64,000 nucleotides of DNA, taken from positions 2,032,501 to 2,096,500 of the forward strand of contig NC_008343.2 of the NCBI RefSeq assembly GCF_000014285.2. The letters run 5' to 3'. Every line of letters starts with the position of its first letter. The stretch's first letter is position 1. The position numbers and the translations under genes are program-made. The notes under the pieces were generated by a model, which searched no databases, was not told where the DNA came from, and saw only the letters and a program-made list of their open reading frames with translations. Origin of the DNA: Granulibacter bethesdensis CGDNIH1 (lineage in GTDB: Bacteria > Pseudomonadota > Alphaproteobacteria > Acetobacterales > Acetobacteraceae). This document shows, piece after piece, positions 26,949 through 35,764 of this stretch.

Positions 26949-27919
26949 CAGAGCACAAAAATACACCCCGTCAGATAGATGTCAGGCTGTCTGATATAGA
27001 GCCACTTTCTCCCACTTTGAAACGCCTGACTTTTGTTCCCATAAAAGTTGCTGCTTTTCCCGTTATCCCGACAGGCAGCCATATCATCGTGTCGATACCA
27101 GGGAGAAGACGGTCTCATAAAAACGCTTATTCCCTGATCGGACCGGCAGATAAGACAGATTCCTATCAGATTGTCGTTCGAAAGGTGGATAAAAGCCGTG
27201 GTGGTTCAAACTGGATTCATGAGCAGGCCAAGATAGGCGACAAACTTCAGATCAGCTGGCCATCCAGCCTCTTTCCCCTTTCCAATGTGGCGCGTCATCA
27301 TCTTCTGATCAGCGGCGGGATCGGGATTACCCCCATTCTGTCGCATCTGCACGCCCTGACCGCCCGGGGCGCCTCGTTCAGCCTGCATCATGCCTGTAAA
27401 GCTGAAGACAAGAATGCCTTTTTGACCCTGCTGGCTCCTTTCCATGGCCATGACATCACCCTTTACGTGGCTGATGATCCATCATCCTCCCGACTGGATC
27501 TTCAGGCCGTGATGGGCAGACAGCCTCTGGGTACCGTTCTCTACACATGCGGCCCACAAAAGCTGACCGATGCCATCATGGAGACAGGCCGCACACTGGG
27601 ATGGCCTGCGTCAAGCCTTCAGACTGAAAGTTTCGGTGGGGCTCGGGCCGGTACAGCGTTTACCCTGCATGCACGCCGAGCGGGGAAAACCATTCTTGTG
27701 GATGAAGAGAGCAGCATTCTGGAGGCTCTGGAAAGCGCTGGTATCCAGCCGACCTATCTCTGCCGTGGTGGAGCCTGTGGTCAATGCCTGACCAGTGTGA
27801 TTGATGGCATTCCAGAACATCGCGACGACTTTCTGGATGAGCAGGAACGCGCCACAAACAAAAAAATCATGATCTGTGTTTCAAGGGCATGCAGCCCTTC
27901 TCTGACCCTTGATATTTGA
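26945..27919 (+). CDS. dmmB: Dimethylamine monooxygenase reductase (flavin, 2Fe-2S)
   Basis: A 324-residue phthalate-dioxygenase-reductase-type protein that passes electrons from NAD(P)H to the oxygenase. The N-terminal flavin domain has KNAYSLIGPADK, the NAD domain has SGGIGITPILSHLHAL, and the C-terminal ferredoxin has CRGGACGQC (C-x4-C-x2-C) with a fourth Cys near the end (MICVSRAC). Domain order is FMN-NAD-2Fe2S, typical of PDR/VanB reductases. It lies between dmmA and dmmC. Confidence 0.9.
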   Translation: MTEHKNTPRQIDVRLSDIEPLSPTLKRLTFVPIKVAAFPVIPTGSHIIVSIPGRRRSHKNAYSLIGPADKTDSYQIVVRKVDKSRGGSNWIHEQAKIGDKLQISWPSSLFPLSNVARHHLLISGGIGITPILSHLHALTARGASFSLHHACKAEDKNAFLTLLAPFHGHDITLYVADDPSSSRLDLQAVMGRQPLGTVLYTCGPQKLTDAIMETGRTLGWPASSLQTESFGGARAGTAFTLHARRAGKTILVDEESSILEALESAGIQPTYLCRGGACGQCLTSVIDGIPEHRDDFLDEQERATNKKIMICVSRACSPSLTLDI

Positions 27920-27947
27920 TTTACCGATAAAAGAAGGGATTTCTGTC

Positions 27948-29006
27948 ATGACTGTGCAGTTCAAGCCGGATGAAACGTTCCGGGGTAATTATAACTTCAA
28001 AAACAGCGATGAAGCGATACTCAGTTTCCCGTTTCCGTTTCCTGAAGATAAATACATGTATTCAATGAATGCCGAACCACATGTCAGATCCGGACCATCC
28101 CCATCCTATCATCATGCATTCGACATTGATGAGCACTACATCGCTGAATGCAGGGAGCGCGCAATCATTCTGGAGCAAGACCCGAAACGCTGTCAGGTCA
28201 TGCCACATCTTCAGATTGCCGAATGGGATACGCTTGAACTCCTGATGGATTCCCTGTCTACCGACTACCCTCAATGGTTCAGCCTGACGAAGGCTGCTGA
28301 CAAATGGTGCTGGGTCAATCGTCTTCTGACGATTGAGCAGAATTTCATTTTTGGTGATGCATCTACGCTGCCTTTACCACCCTTCGAGTATATCACCAGA
28401 CAGGTTCAAGGAGATTTCACCCTTCAGGATCAGCGAGATAACAATCTGTTCATCGAAGGCGGAATGGTAACTTCTCAGGCGGATTGGTCACTCAATTTCG
28501 ACAAAGGCATGAGCTTTCATGAATGGCATGCGCCTGTGCCCTTAGCCCATGATATGGGGGTCTTTGATCGAGCCCTCAAATTTCTGCTCAAACTGCAATA
28601 TGGGCAGCCTGTGCGACGTCTGAATTGGACTTTGACCGTTAATCCACGCCTCGATACGTCCCCAGAGAATTATGCAGTCTGGGGACCGGATCGTATGACG
28701 GTAACACCTGAAAATGTAAAACAGAAAGTGCATCTTCGTGTCGAGTTGCAAAGTCTGTTCCGTCTGCCACGCAGCAATGCCATCCTGTTCTCCATTCGCG
28801 GCTATCTGGCCAGTATAGAAGAAATTCAGCGCGTTCCGAAATGGCGCCGCCGACTGCATCGTGTGATACGGGATCTAAACCCTTCGATCCGAACCTATAA
28901 GGGTTTCTCCCGCTATTACGACACGCTGGTATCTGCTCTAGCAGCAGGGGATGATGGGTTACCAACATCTTCAGGTATTCAGCCTGATATTGACAGGCTC
29001 TCGTAA
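27948..29006 (+). CDS. dmmC: Heme-dependent oxidative N-demethylase (DUF3445)
   Basis: A 352-residue protein of the DUF3445 heme-dependent N-demethylase family, the expected oxygenase component of dimethylamine monooxygenase. Characteristic stretches include WCWVNRLLTIEQNFIFGD, then DWSLNFDKGMSFHEWHAPVP and LHLRVELQSLFRLP-like sequence (VHLRVELQSLFRLPRSNA). The ATG at 27948 follows AGAAGGGA; a TTG-initiated frame at 27909 is less likely. It is the last gene of the operon and is followed directly by a strong terminator. Heme ligation is family knowledge, not visible here. Confidence 0.87.
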   Translation: MTVQFKPDETFRGNYNFKNSDEAILSFPFPFPEDKYMYSMNAEPHVRSGPSPSYHHAFDIDEHYIAECRERAIILEQDPKRCQVMPHLQIAEWDTLELLMDSLSTDYPQWFSLTKAADKWCWVNRLLTIEQNFIFGDASTLPLPPFEYITRQVQGDFTLQDQRDNNLFIEGGMVTSQADWSLNFDKGMSFHEWHAPVPLAHDMGVFDRALKFLLKLQYGQPVRRLNWTLTVNPRLDTSPENYAVWGPDRMTVTPENVKQKVHLRVELQSLFRLPRSNAILFSIRGYLASIEEIQRVPKWRRRLHRVIRDLNPSIRTYKGFSRYYDTLVSALAAGDDGLPTSSGIQPDIDRLS

Positions 29007-29007
29007 C

Positions 29008-29044
29008 AAAAAAGGCCCTGCTCTTTAAAGCAGGGCCTTTTAAA
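29008..29044. terminator. Bidirectional terminator between dmmC and fmdB
   Basis: AAAGGCCCTGCT (29011-29022) and AGCAGGGCCTTT (29029-29040) form a perfect 12-pair stem with a six-base loop, flanked by A and T runs. It separates the two convergent operons. Confidence 0.93.
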
Positions 29045-29052
29045 TGGAAATC

Positions 29053-29388
29053 TTAGTGACTGATCATCCATGGTCGTTGGGCAGGAAAACTTTTAGCGGC
29101 TGGCGGTGAGTCCGCCGTCAATTTCGATTTTCCCTTCGTTGTGGTACAGCAGGAGCATCCGGATGGATGACTCCCGCGTGATCGGCGCGGCGCATGCATA
29201 CTGCGCTCATTGGTAGCAAATGCAGTTCGCCGGGCAGAATCCATAGCGGCAAATGATGGTGCGGTGAGTAACACACGCGGAGCAGATGTGCCGCAATCCG
29301 GGCAGCACGCAGGCTGCTCGAACTCCGACATCGGACGCATCACAGTAAAAACGCCGCATGACTCACAATGATAGTCATAGACCGGCAT
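29053..29388 (-). CDS. fmdB: FmdB family zinc-ribbon protein
   Basis: A 111-residue protein. The N-terminus MPVYDYHCESCGVF and the CCPDCG pair make the FmdB zinc ribbon, named from the formamidase operon of Methylophilus, where it was proposed to be regulatory. A second Cys cluster (PSGCSCCTTTKGK) in the C-terminal tail is unusual for such a short protein. A perfect GGAGG lies before the ATG. It is the last gene of the urt-fmd operon, 11 bases after fmdA. Confidence 0.88.
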   Translation of the reverse strand: MPVYDYHCESCGVFTVMRPMSEFEQPACCPDCGTSAPRVLLTAPSFAAMDSARRTAFATNERSMHAPRRSRGSHPSGCSCCTTTKGKSKLTADSPPAAKSFPAQRPWMISH

Positions 29389-29399
29389 AGGAGACCTCC

Positions 29400-30632
29400 T
29401 TACAGATCCTGCGCAATCGGCATATCCACCAGGCCAGGTGTTACACCACCGCTGGGACCATCCGCACCCGGATTGATATCAAAGTCAAAAATTTCCGTGG
29501 GTACCCAGAGCGTGGCACAGGAATTGGGAATATCGACCACACCGCTGATATGACCCTGTACCGGTGCAGTGCCGAGGATCGAATATCCCTGTGCACCGGA
29601 ATATCCAAATTTCTTCAGATACTCGATAGCATTGAGGCAAGCCTGACGATAGGCGACATTGACATCAAGGTAATGTTGTTCGCCTTGCTCATCGACTGAA
29701 ATACCCTCGAAGATCAAATAGTCACTGTAAACGGGTTTGATGGGACTCGGCTTGAAGATCGGATTTTTGATTCCATACTTTGCCATTCCATCCTTGATCA
29801 GATTCACACGCATATGAATCCAGCCTGGCATTTCGATAGCGCCACAGAAGGTAATTTCACCATCGCCCTGGCTGAAGTGAAGATCACCAACGGATAGACC
29901 GGCCCCTGGAACATAAACCGGGAAGAATACCCGGGCCCCTCGTGACAGATCCTTAATATCGCAATTGCCTCCATGCTCACGAGGAGGAACGGTGCGGGCA
30001 CCATGAGCGGCGGCGGCATCACGTGCCTCACCTTTGAGACGCCCCATATGGGCTGTCGGCTCAAAAGGCGGATTGGCCAAAGGTGGCACACGATTTGGGT
30101 TGGTTGCGATCAGCGCTTTCTCCCGCGCATTCCATTTTTCCAGCAGATCGGGAGATGGCAGGCATCCTATCAGGCCTGGATGAATCAGGCCGGCATAATT
30201 TACGCCGGGAACGTGGCGAGAAGAGGCAAACATGCCATGGAAATCCCAGATTGATTTCTGGGCTAAAGGAAAATGGTCCGTCAGAAAGCCGCCACCATTC
30301 TTTTTGGAGAAAAACCCGTTAAAGCCCCACGCATTATGCGGGAATGCACCAATATCCAGAAAGTCGACAACCAACAGATCACCCGGCTGAGCCCCCTCGA
30401 CACCGATCGGGCCGCTGAGATAATGTACGGTTGTCAAATCGACATCCCGAACATCTTCGGCTGAGTCATTATTTTTTATGAATCCGCCTGTCCAGTCATA
30501 GCATTCGACAATAAAATCGTCTCCTGGCTTGACTGTGGCAACCATTGGAATGTCATGATGCCACCGATTATGCACCATATCATTACTGATAGCGGGTTGT
30601 GACAGGTCGATTTTGATGATCGTATCAGTCAT
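29400..30632 (-). CDS. fmdA: Formamidase (acetamidase/formamidase family)
   Basis: A 410-residue cytoplasmic amidase hydrolysing formamide, and perhaps acetamide, to ammonia and the acid. Family marks include HNRWHHDIPMVATVKPGDDF, REHGGNCDIKDLSRGARVFFP and VGDLHFSQGDGEITFCGAIE. Its length matches FmdA of Methylophilus methylotrophus. It sits behind a five-gene ABC importer, with fmdB after it. Because no urease is present, this enzyme is the likely consumer of what the importer brings in. Confidence 0.93.
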   Translation of the reverse strand: MTDTIIKIDLSQPAISNDMVHNRWHHDIPMVATVKPGDDFIVECYDWTGGFIKNNDSAEDVRDVDLTTVHYLSGPIGVEGAQPGDLLVVDFLDIGAFPHNAWGFNGFFSKKNGGGFLTDHFPLAQKSIWDFHGMFASSRHVPGVNYAGLIHPGLIGCLPSPDLLEKWNAREKALIATNPNRVPPLANPPFEPTAHMGRLKGEARDAAAAHGARTVPPREHGGNCDIKDLSRGARVFFPVYVPGAGLSVGDLHFSQGDGEITFCGAIEMPGWIHMRVNLIKDGMAKYGIKNPIFKPSPIKPVYSDYLIFEGISVDEQGEQHYLDVNVAYRQACLNAIEYLKKFGYSGAQGYSILGTAPVQGHISGVVDIPNSCATLWVPTEIFDFDINPGADGPSGGVTPGLVDMPIAQDL

Positions 30633-30678
30633 GGCATCATCCCGTTGAACAAATGTTTGATTTTTTCCGGTTATATTT

Positions 30679-31368
30679 TTAGACAGCCAGGAAACGGGCT
30701 ACTTTTTCCTGATCAAGATTTTCTTTTGTATCCTGATGAACAATCTTGCCACCTTCAATTACCATGATCCGATCAGCAACATCCAGTGCAAAGGATAAAA
30801 CCTGTTCAGACACAAAAATTGAAAGCCCTTTCTGATCACGTATTCTACGCAGTGTTCTGGCCATTTCGAGAATAATGGAGGGCTGAATACCTTCAGTCGG
30901 TTCATCCAGAAGCAGAACCTTTGGCTCAGTGGCCAGAGCACGGGCAATGGCAAGCTGTTGCTGCTGGCCGCCCGATAGGTTTCCGCCACGGCGTCGACCC
31001 ATTTCTTTCAAAACCGGGAAAAGTTCATATAAATCAGAAGGTATTTTCAATTTTCCTCTTACAAAAAGACCTGTTTCAATGTTTTCTGTCACTGTCATCG
31101 TTGAAAAAATCATACGCCCCTGCGGAACATAGGCAATGCCGGTTTCAACACGGCGGTGGCTTTTCATCGTCGTGATATCGGTGCCATCCAGCATGATCTT
31201 CCCCCCGCTACCGGGAACCATCCCGATCAGCGATTTCATCAGCGTCGATTTTCCCATGCCATTGCGACCAACAATAGCCACAATTTCTCCTGCACCAATA
31301 TCAAGATCAATCCCGTGCAGAACTTCACTTTGACCATATGACACGCGCAATTCGTTTGTAGTCAGCAT
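30679..31368 (-). CDS. urtE: Amide/urea ABC transporter ATPase UrtE
   Basis: A 229-residue ATPase of the LivF/UrtE branch. Walker A VGRNGMGKSTLMKSL, signature LSGGQQQQLAIARAL, Walker B VLLLDEPTEGIQPS and the switch segment (FVSEQ) fit UrtE; the usual switch His is replaced by Gln-containing SEQ, as is common in this branch. The ATG at 31368 follows AGGAGA; the frame extends to a TTG overlapping urtD. It pairs with UrtD to drive the importer. Confidence 0.93.
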   Translation of the reverse strand: MLTTNELRVSYGQSEVLHGIDLDIGAGEIVAIVGRNGMGKSTLMKSLIGMVPGSGGKIMLDGTDITTMKSHRRVETGIAYVPQGRMIFSTMTVTENIETGLFVRGKLKIPSDLYELFPVLKEMGRRRGGNLSGGQQQQLAIARALATEPKVLLLDEPTEGIQPSIILEMARTLRRIRDQKGLSIFVSEQVLSFALDVADRIMVIEGGKIVHQDTKENLDQEKVARFLAV

Positions 31369-31379
31369 AGCGTGTCTCC

Positions 31380-32126
31380 TCAATGTCCCAGATAGACTTC
31401 AATAACTTTCGGGTCATTCTTTACATGTGCCATGGTTCCATCTGACAAAACCTGCCCCTGATGAAGAACCGTTACTTTATGGGCAATATCCTCCACAAAA
31501 CCCATGTCGTGCTCGATAACCAGTACAGAGCGACCTTCAATGATCCTGTGCAGCAGCTCAGCGGTTTTCTGCCGCTCGGCTACGCTCATACCTGCAACCG
31601 GCTCATCGAGCATGAGAAGTTCAGGATCCTGAATCAGCAGCATTCCTATTTCCAGCCATTGTTTCTGACCATGGCTAAGATACTCGGCCCGTTCATGAAG
31701 ACGATCCTGAAGGAAAATCATCTCGCTGATTTCCTCAATTCTGGAACGGACTTCTGCGTCACACCGAAAGCTTAATGCTCCAAACACAGATCGGCCACGC
31801 GGATAAGAAATCTCAAGATTCTCGAAAACCGTGAGATCTTCATAAATCGATGGGTTCTGGAATTTACGCCCTACTCCTGCACGAACAATCTGATGCTCCT
31901 TCAAGGTGGTCAGTTCATGATTACGGAACCTTATAGACCCTGATGATGCTTTTGTTCGCCCGCAGATGAGGTCAAGAACTGTGGTTTTCCCTGCTCCATT
32001 TGGACCAATGATCACGCGGATTTCATTGCGATCAACGTAGAAGGACAGATCATTAACGGCCTTGAAACCATCGAATGAAACGGTCAATCCCTCCACAGCC
32101 AGAAGAAAATCTGTTTCTGATGACAT
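31380..32126 (-). CDS. urtD: Amide/urea ABC transporter ATPase UrtD
   Basis: A 248-residue ATPase of the LivG/UrtD type. Walker A IGPNGAGKTTVLDLI, UrtD-specific VGRKFQNPSIYEDLTVFENL, signature LSHGQKQWLEIGM, Walker B LLMLDEPVAGMS and the switch His in VIEHDM are all present. The LSHGQ signature and KFQNPSIYEDLT text are typical of UrtD rather than LivG. It lies 14 bases after urtC in the operon. Confidence 0.93.
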   Translation of the reverse strand: MSSETDFLLAVEGLTVSFDGFKAVNDLSFYVDRNEIRVIIGPNGAGKTTVLDLICGRTKASSGSIRFRNHELTTLKEHQIVRAGVGRKFQNPSIYEDLTVFENLEISYPRGRSVFGALSFRCDAEVRSRIEEISEMIFLQDRLHERAEYLSHGQKQWLEIGMLLIQDPELLMLDEPVAGMSVAERQKTAELLHRIIEGRSVLVIEHDMGFVEDIAHKVTVLHQGQVLSDGTMAHVKNDPKVIEVYLGH

Positions 32127-32140
32127 GACAGCTTTCTCCC

Positions 32141-33286
32141 TTACTTCACAACCACAGGCGTATCGGTCGAAGAAAGTACTTCTTTGGCTGCATTATTCTG
32201 TCTGTTACCCATGCCGAGCAGGCGGCTGACATAGGGATCGAGATAGCTGCGATACAATCCGGCCAGACCGTTGGGGAACACCATTGTCACAATGATGAAC
32301 AATGCGCCCATTGCAAACAGCCAGGCATTGGGGAACGCTTCTGAAAGGGTGGAGCGGGCCCAGTTTACCAGCAAGGTTCCATACAGCGCACCCAGCAGAG
32401 AGGTACGCCCACCGACAGCAGCGAAAATCACCATTTCGATAGAAGGAACGATTCCGACAAAACTCGGGGACATGAAGCCAACCTGGAGGGTAAACATTGC
32501 GCCTCCCACTCCGGCCAGAGCTGCCGCAACACAAAAGGCAAAAATCTTGAAACTCGCAACGTCATAGCCCGAGAAGCGAACCCGATCCTCCCGATCGCGC
32601 ATTGCCAGCAGAATACGACCGAGCTTTGATCGCCTGATAAACTGAAGCAGAATCAGACTGCCCAGAAGCAGGCCGCAGCAGACGAAATACAGCACGTTTC
32701 TGGCATGATCTGTACGGATATCCCAACCATGAAAGCTGCGCAGATCGGTGATTCCATTGACCCCACCGGTATATCCCTGTTGGCCAATGATCAGAATGGT
32801 CAGAATGGCGGCAATGGCTTGCGTGATGATGGCGAAATATGTGCCGCCTACCCGCCGCCGAAACATGGCGATTGCGATCACCAGTGCCAGCACCATCGGC
32901 ACTGCAGGAACTGCAAAAATGGTAAAGGCAAGGCTGTGAAACGGCTTCCAGAACCATGGCAGTGAGGTAATCTGGTTCCAGTCCATGAAATCAGGAATAC
33001 CTGGTGTAGACTGGATTTTGGTCGCTTCCGGCGTTGATGATTCCAGCTTCAGATACATGGCCATGCAGTAGCCGCCGAGACCAAAAAACACGCCCTGACC
33101 AAGACTGAGAATACCCGCGTCACCCCAGCACAGCACCAGACCGAGCGCTACGAAACCATAGGTCAGATACTTTCCGAACAGGTTCAGGCGAAACGTATCG
33201 AGACCAAGGGGAAACACAACAAGGATCAGAAAGGCAAACAAGCCGATACACAGAATATCTTTGCGATTGAGGAAACTGCTGTTCAT
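32141..33286 (-). CDS. urtC: Amide/urea ABC transporter permease UrtC
   Basis: A 381-residue inner-membrane permease of the LivM/UrtC type with about 9-10 hydrophobic segments. Typical text includes CWGDAGILSLGQGVFFGLGGYCMAMYL, GGTYFAIITQAIAAIL and MVFPNGLAGL. UrtC-type WGDAGILSLGQ near the first membrane segments distinguishes it from amino acid LivM. It lies between urtB and urtD with short gaps. Confidence 0.92.
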   Translation of the reverse strand: MNSSFLNRKDILCIGLFAFLILVVFPLGLDTFRLNLFGKYLTYGFVALGLVLCWGDAGILSLGQGVFFGLGGYCMAMYLKLESSTPEATKIQSTPGIPDFMDWNQITSLPWFWKPFHSLAFTIFAVPAVPMVLALVIAIAMFRRRVGGTYFAIITQAIAAILTILIIGQQGYTGGVNGITDLRSFHGWDIRTDHARNVLYFVCCGLLLGSLILLQFIRRSKLGRILLAMRDREDRVRFSGYDVASFKIFAFCVAAALAGVGGAMFTLQVGFMSPSFVGIVPSIEMVIFAAVGGRTSLLGALYGTLLVNWARSTLSEAFPNAWLFAMGALFIIVTMVFPNGLAGLYRSYLDPYVSRLLGMGNRQNNAAKEVLSSTDTPVVVK

Positions 33287-33300
33287 GTGAAATATGCTCC

Positions 33301-34227
33301 TCAGCGCCGAACCTTGAGAACAAACAGACCCTGCGGACGGATCATCAGAATAATGATAACCGACAGCAGCACGATTACCTGAGCCATCGAACCACTGAGG
33401 AAGAATTCCAGCGTGGACCGTGCCTGGGAAATCGTGAATGCGGAGGCAATCGTACCGAGCAGGCTCGATGCACCGCCGAAGACCACGACAAGGAATGTAT
33501 CGACAATGTAAAGCTGGCCGGCAGTCGGGCTGGTGGATCCGATCATCGTAAACGCAGCCCCGGCCACACCCGCGATGCCACAGCCGAGGCCGAAAGTCCG
33601 ACGATCCACCCTTTCTGTATCAATCCCGACAGCTGCCGCCATCGGGCGGTTCTGCACAACAGCCCGCACCTGCTTGCCCCATCCCGAGCGAAACATCAGC
33701 AGATAGACCCCGACTGTGATCAGTGTAGTGAGACCCATCACCAACAGACCATTGATGGGAATTTCGATACTTTCGGAAAGATGAGTTGCCCCCATCATCC
33801 ATTCAGGCAGATTGACGCCGACTTCACGCGCCCCGAAAACCGAGCGATAGATCTGCTGCATGATCAGACTGAGACCCCATGTCGCCAGCAGACTGTCGAG
33901 CGGTCTTTTGTAGAGATGACGTATCATCAGCCATTCCACCAGCATCCCGGCAAGGCCCGAGGCGCAGAAAGCCAGCACGACGGCAATAGGGAAATAGATT
34001 GCAAATGCACCGGGAATAAACTGAGAAAAAAGCTGTGACGTCAGATAGGTCACATAAGCGCCCAGGATCATGAATTCCCCATGCGCCATATTGATGACGC
34101 CCATCTGGCCAAAGATAATGGCCATGCCGAGCGCCATCAACACAAAGACGGAGAACAGGATAAGCCCGGAAAACCCCTGCATCACAAAGATGGAACCGAG
34201 TTCACTTATCGAGTAGCCACCCATCAA
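33301..34227 (-). CDS. urtB: Amide/urea ABC transporter permease UrtB
   Basis: A 308-residue inner-membrane permease of the LivH/UrtB type. The segment MALGMAIIFGQMGVINMAHGEFMILGAY is the family hallmark, and a second conserved part reads AVGIDTERVDRRTFGLGCGIAGVAGA. About eight membrane spans are visible. It lacks the long N-terminal exported domain found in some UrtB proteins. It lies 40 bases after urtA. Confidence 0.93.
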   Translation of the reverse strand: MMGGYSISELGSIFVMQGFSGLILFSVFVLMALGMAIIFGQMGVINMAHGEFMILGAYVTYLTSQLFSQFIPGAFAIYFPIAVVLAFCASGLAGMLVEWLMIRHLYKRPLDSLLATWGLSLIMQQIYRSVFGAREVGVNLPEWMMGATHLSESIEIPINGLLVMGLTTLITVGVYLLMFRSGWGKQVRAVVQNRPMAAAVGIDTERVDRRTFGLGCGIAGVAGAAFTMIGSTSPTAGQLYIVDTFLVVVFGGASSLLGTIASAFTISQARSTLEFFLSGSMAQVIVLLSVIIILMIRPQGLFVLKVRR

Positions 34228-34267
34228 CCTGTCCTCCGTGTTTCACTGCCTTATTCAGCCAGGTTTC

Positions 34268-35551
34268 TCACTGATATCCTTTGGGGAACGGATCAGGCTT
34301 GATCAGATCCGGCGTTTCCCACACCACTTTGAACTGGCCATCCAGCTGGGCCTGTCCAACCCGTGTGCGGCTCCACAGATGATGATTGGGATCAATTTTG
34401 ACGTAACCTTCCGGCGCGGTTTTCAGCTCCAGGCCTGGCGACGCGGCAATAACTTTGTCTACATCGAAACTGCCGGCTTTTTCACAGGCCATTTTCCAAA
34501 GGAACGGACCAAGATAGGCGGCCTGTGTGACATCGCCGATGACGCTTTTCGGTCCATAGGCTTCCTTGAAGGCGGCGACGAATTTCTCGTTGTTGGGGTT
34601 CTTCAAGGACTGGAAATACTTCATGCATGAATAAGCGCCGGCAATATTTTCGCCGCCAATCCCAAGAACCTCGTCTTCCGTCACGGAAATGGTCAGCACG
34701 GTCTGTTTGCTCAGATCAATGCCAGCCGCTTTCAGTTGCTTGTAGAATGCGACATTGGACCCACCAACCACGGCAGCATAGATGACATCCGGCTTTTTCA
34801 GACGGAACTTGTTGATCACCGAATTGAACTGGGTATGGCCGAGGGGGAAATAATCCTCGCCCACCACCTTACAGCCCGGCAGATGATTTTCGATGTGCTT
34901 GCGGGCGATTTTCATCGACGTACGCGGCCAGATGTAATCGGAGCCGATAAGATAGAAGGTTTTTGCTCCCTTCACCTTGTTGACCCAGTCCAGCCCGGCG
35001 ATAATCTGCTGTGTTGCTTCCTGCCCGGTGTAGAAAACGTTCTTGGACTGTTCGAGGCCTTCATAGAAGGTGGGATAATACAGCAGCCCGTTATACTGTT
35101 CGAACACCGGCAGCACCGCCTTGCGCGAGGCAGAGGTCCAACAGCCGAAAACCGTAGCGCATTTGTCGTTCACCAGCAGCTTGCGAGCTTTTTCAGCAAA
35201 AGTCGGCCAGTCACTGGCGCCGTCTTCCTGAATATACTTGATCTGCCGGCCCAGCACGCCACCCGCCGCGTTGATCTGGGAAATGGCGAGTTTCTCCGCC
35301 TCAATGGAGCCGGTTTCGCTGAGCGCCATGGTACCGGTGGAGGAATGCAGGATACCCACTGTCACCGTGTCATCGGTCACAGCCAGCCCGGTCTTGTCGA
35401 TTGCCGCGGTGGCGGGTTTGCCATCCGCCCATGATGTGCCGGGCAGCAGGGCAGCGGCCGGCAGTGCGGCCATGCCCTGCAACAGGCGGCGACGCAGGCC
35501 GGAACGGGGAGTGTCCATATCGGAGGCATCAAAGGGGGAATGATCGGCCAT
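34268..35551 (-). CDS. urtA: Amide/urea ABC transporter substrate-binding protein UrtA
   Basis: A protein of about 427 residues resembling UrtA/FmdD periplasmic binding proteins. The N-terminus carries GLRRRLLQG followed by a hydrophobic run, so a twin-arginine signal is likely. Mature features: VTVGILHSSTGTMALSE, EDGASDWPTFAEKARKL, VFGCWTSASRKAVLPVFE and NNLLYYPTFYEG-like sequence (NGLLYYPTFYEGLEQSKN). The family binds urea or short-chain amides; formamidase in the same operon favours amides. I place the start at the ATG at 35551 (AGGA upstream); an ATG at 35572 is the alternative. An 18-bp palindrome lies 80 bases upstream. Confidence 0.92.
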   Translation of the reverse strand: MADHSPFDASDMDTPRSGLRRRLLQGMAALPAAALLPGTSWADGKPATAAIDKTGLAVTDDTVTVGILHSSTGTMALSETGSIEAEKLAISQINAAGGVLGRQIKYIQEDGASDWPTFAEKARKLLVNDKCATVFGCWTSASRKAVLPVFEQYNGLLYYPTFYEGLEQSKNVFYTGQEATQQIIAGLDWVNKVKGAKTFYLIGSDYIWPRTSMKIARKHIENHLPGCKVVGEDYFPLGHTQFNSVINKFRLKKPDVIYAAVVGGSNVAFYKQLKAAGIDLSKQTVLTISVTEDEVLGIGGENIAGAYSCMKYFQSLKNPNNEKFVAAFKEAYGPKSVIGDVTQAAYLGPFLWKMACEKAGSFDVDKVIAASPGLELKTAPEGYVKIDPNHHLWSRTRVGQAQLDGQFKVVWETPDLIKPDPFPKGYQ

Positions 35552-35633
35552 ATGTTTTGTCCTGACGGTCATGTCGGAGGAAAAAATCGTTTCCGCTTCG
35601 CGACATACTGGTCCGGCCGGACGCCAATCATGG

Positions 35634-35651
35634 ATACGTCATATGACGTAT
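35634..35651. promoter_or_regulatory. Perfect 18-bp palindrome in the urtA/sensor divergent promoter region
   Basis: ATACGTCATATGACGTAT is a perfect palindrome, located between the divergent urtA and sensor kinase genes. It is a good candidate operator for the LuxR-type response regulator encoded at 39268. The site lies inside the longer alternative reading of the kinase frame, which is one reason to prefer the kinase start at 35765. Confidence 0.65.
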
Positions 35652-35764
35652 GGCAACGCATAGCGGATGAAGGGAGGCTCCCTCACCATACACGGCCATA
35701 CGGTGGCGAGGATGGTAAAAGGTCAGGCGAAAAAACCGGGCCATTATGGCATACTGCCCCCGAC

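Noticed and set aside
35540-35764. N-terminal extension of the sensor kinase frame, overlapping urtA
   Set aside because: It has no ribosome site, crosses the palindrome and the divergent urtA start, and shows no domain; the ATG at 35765 is more likely, though the ATG at 35630 stays possible.
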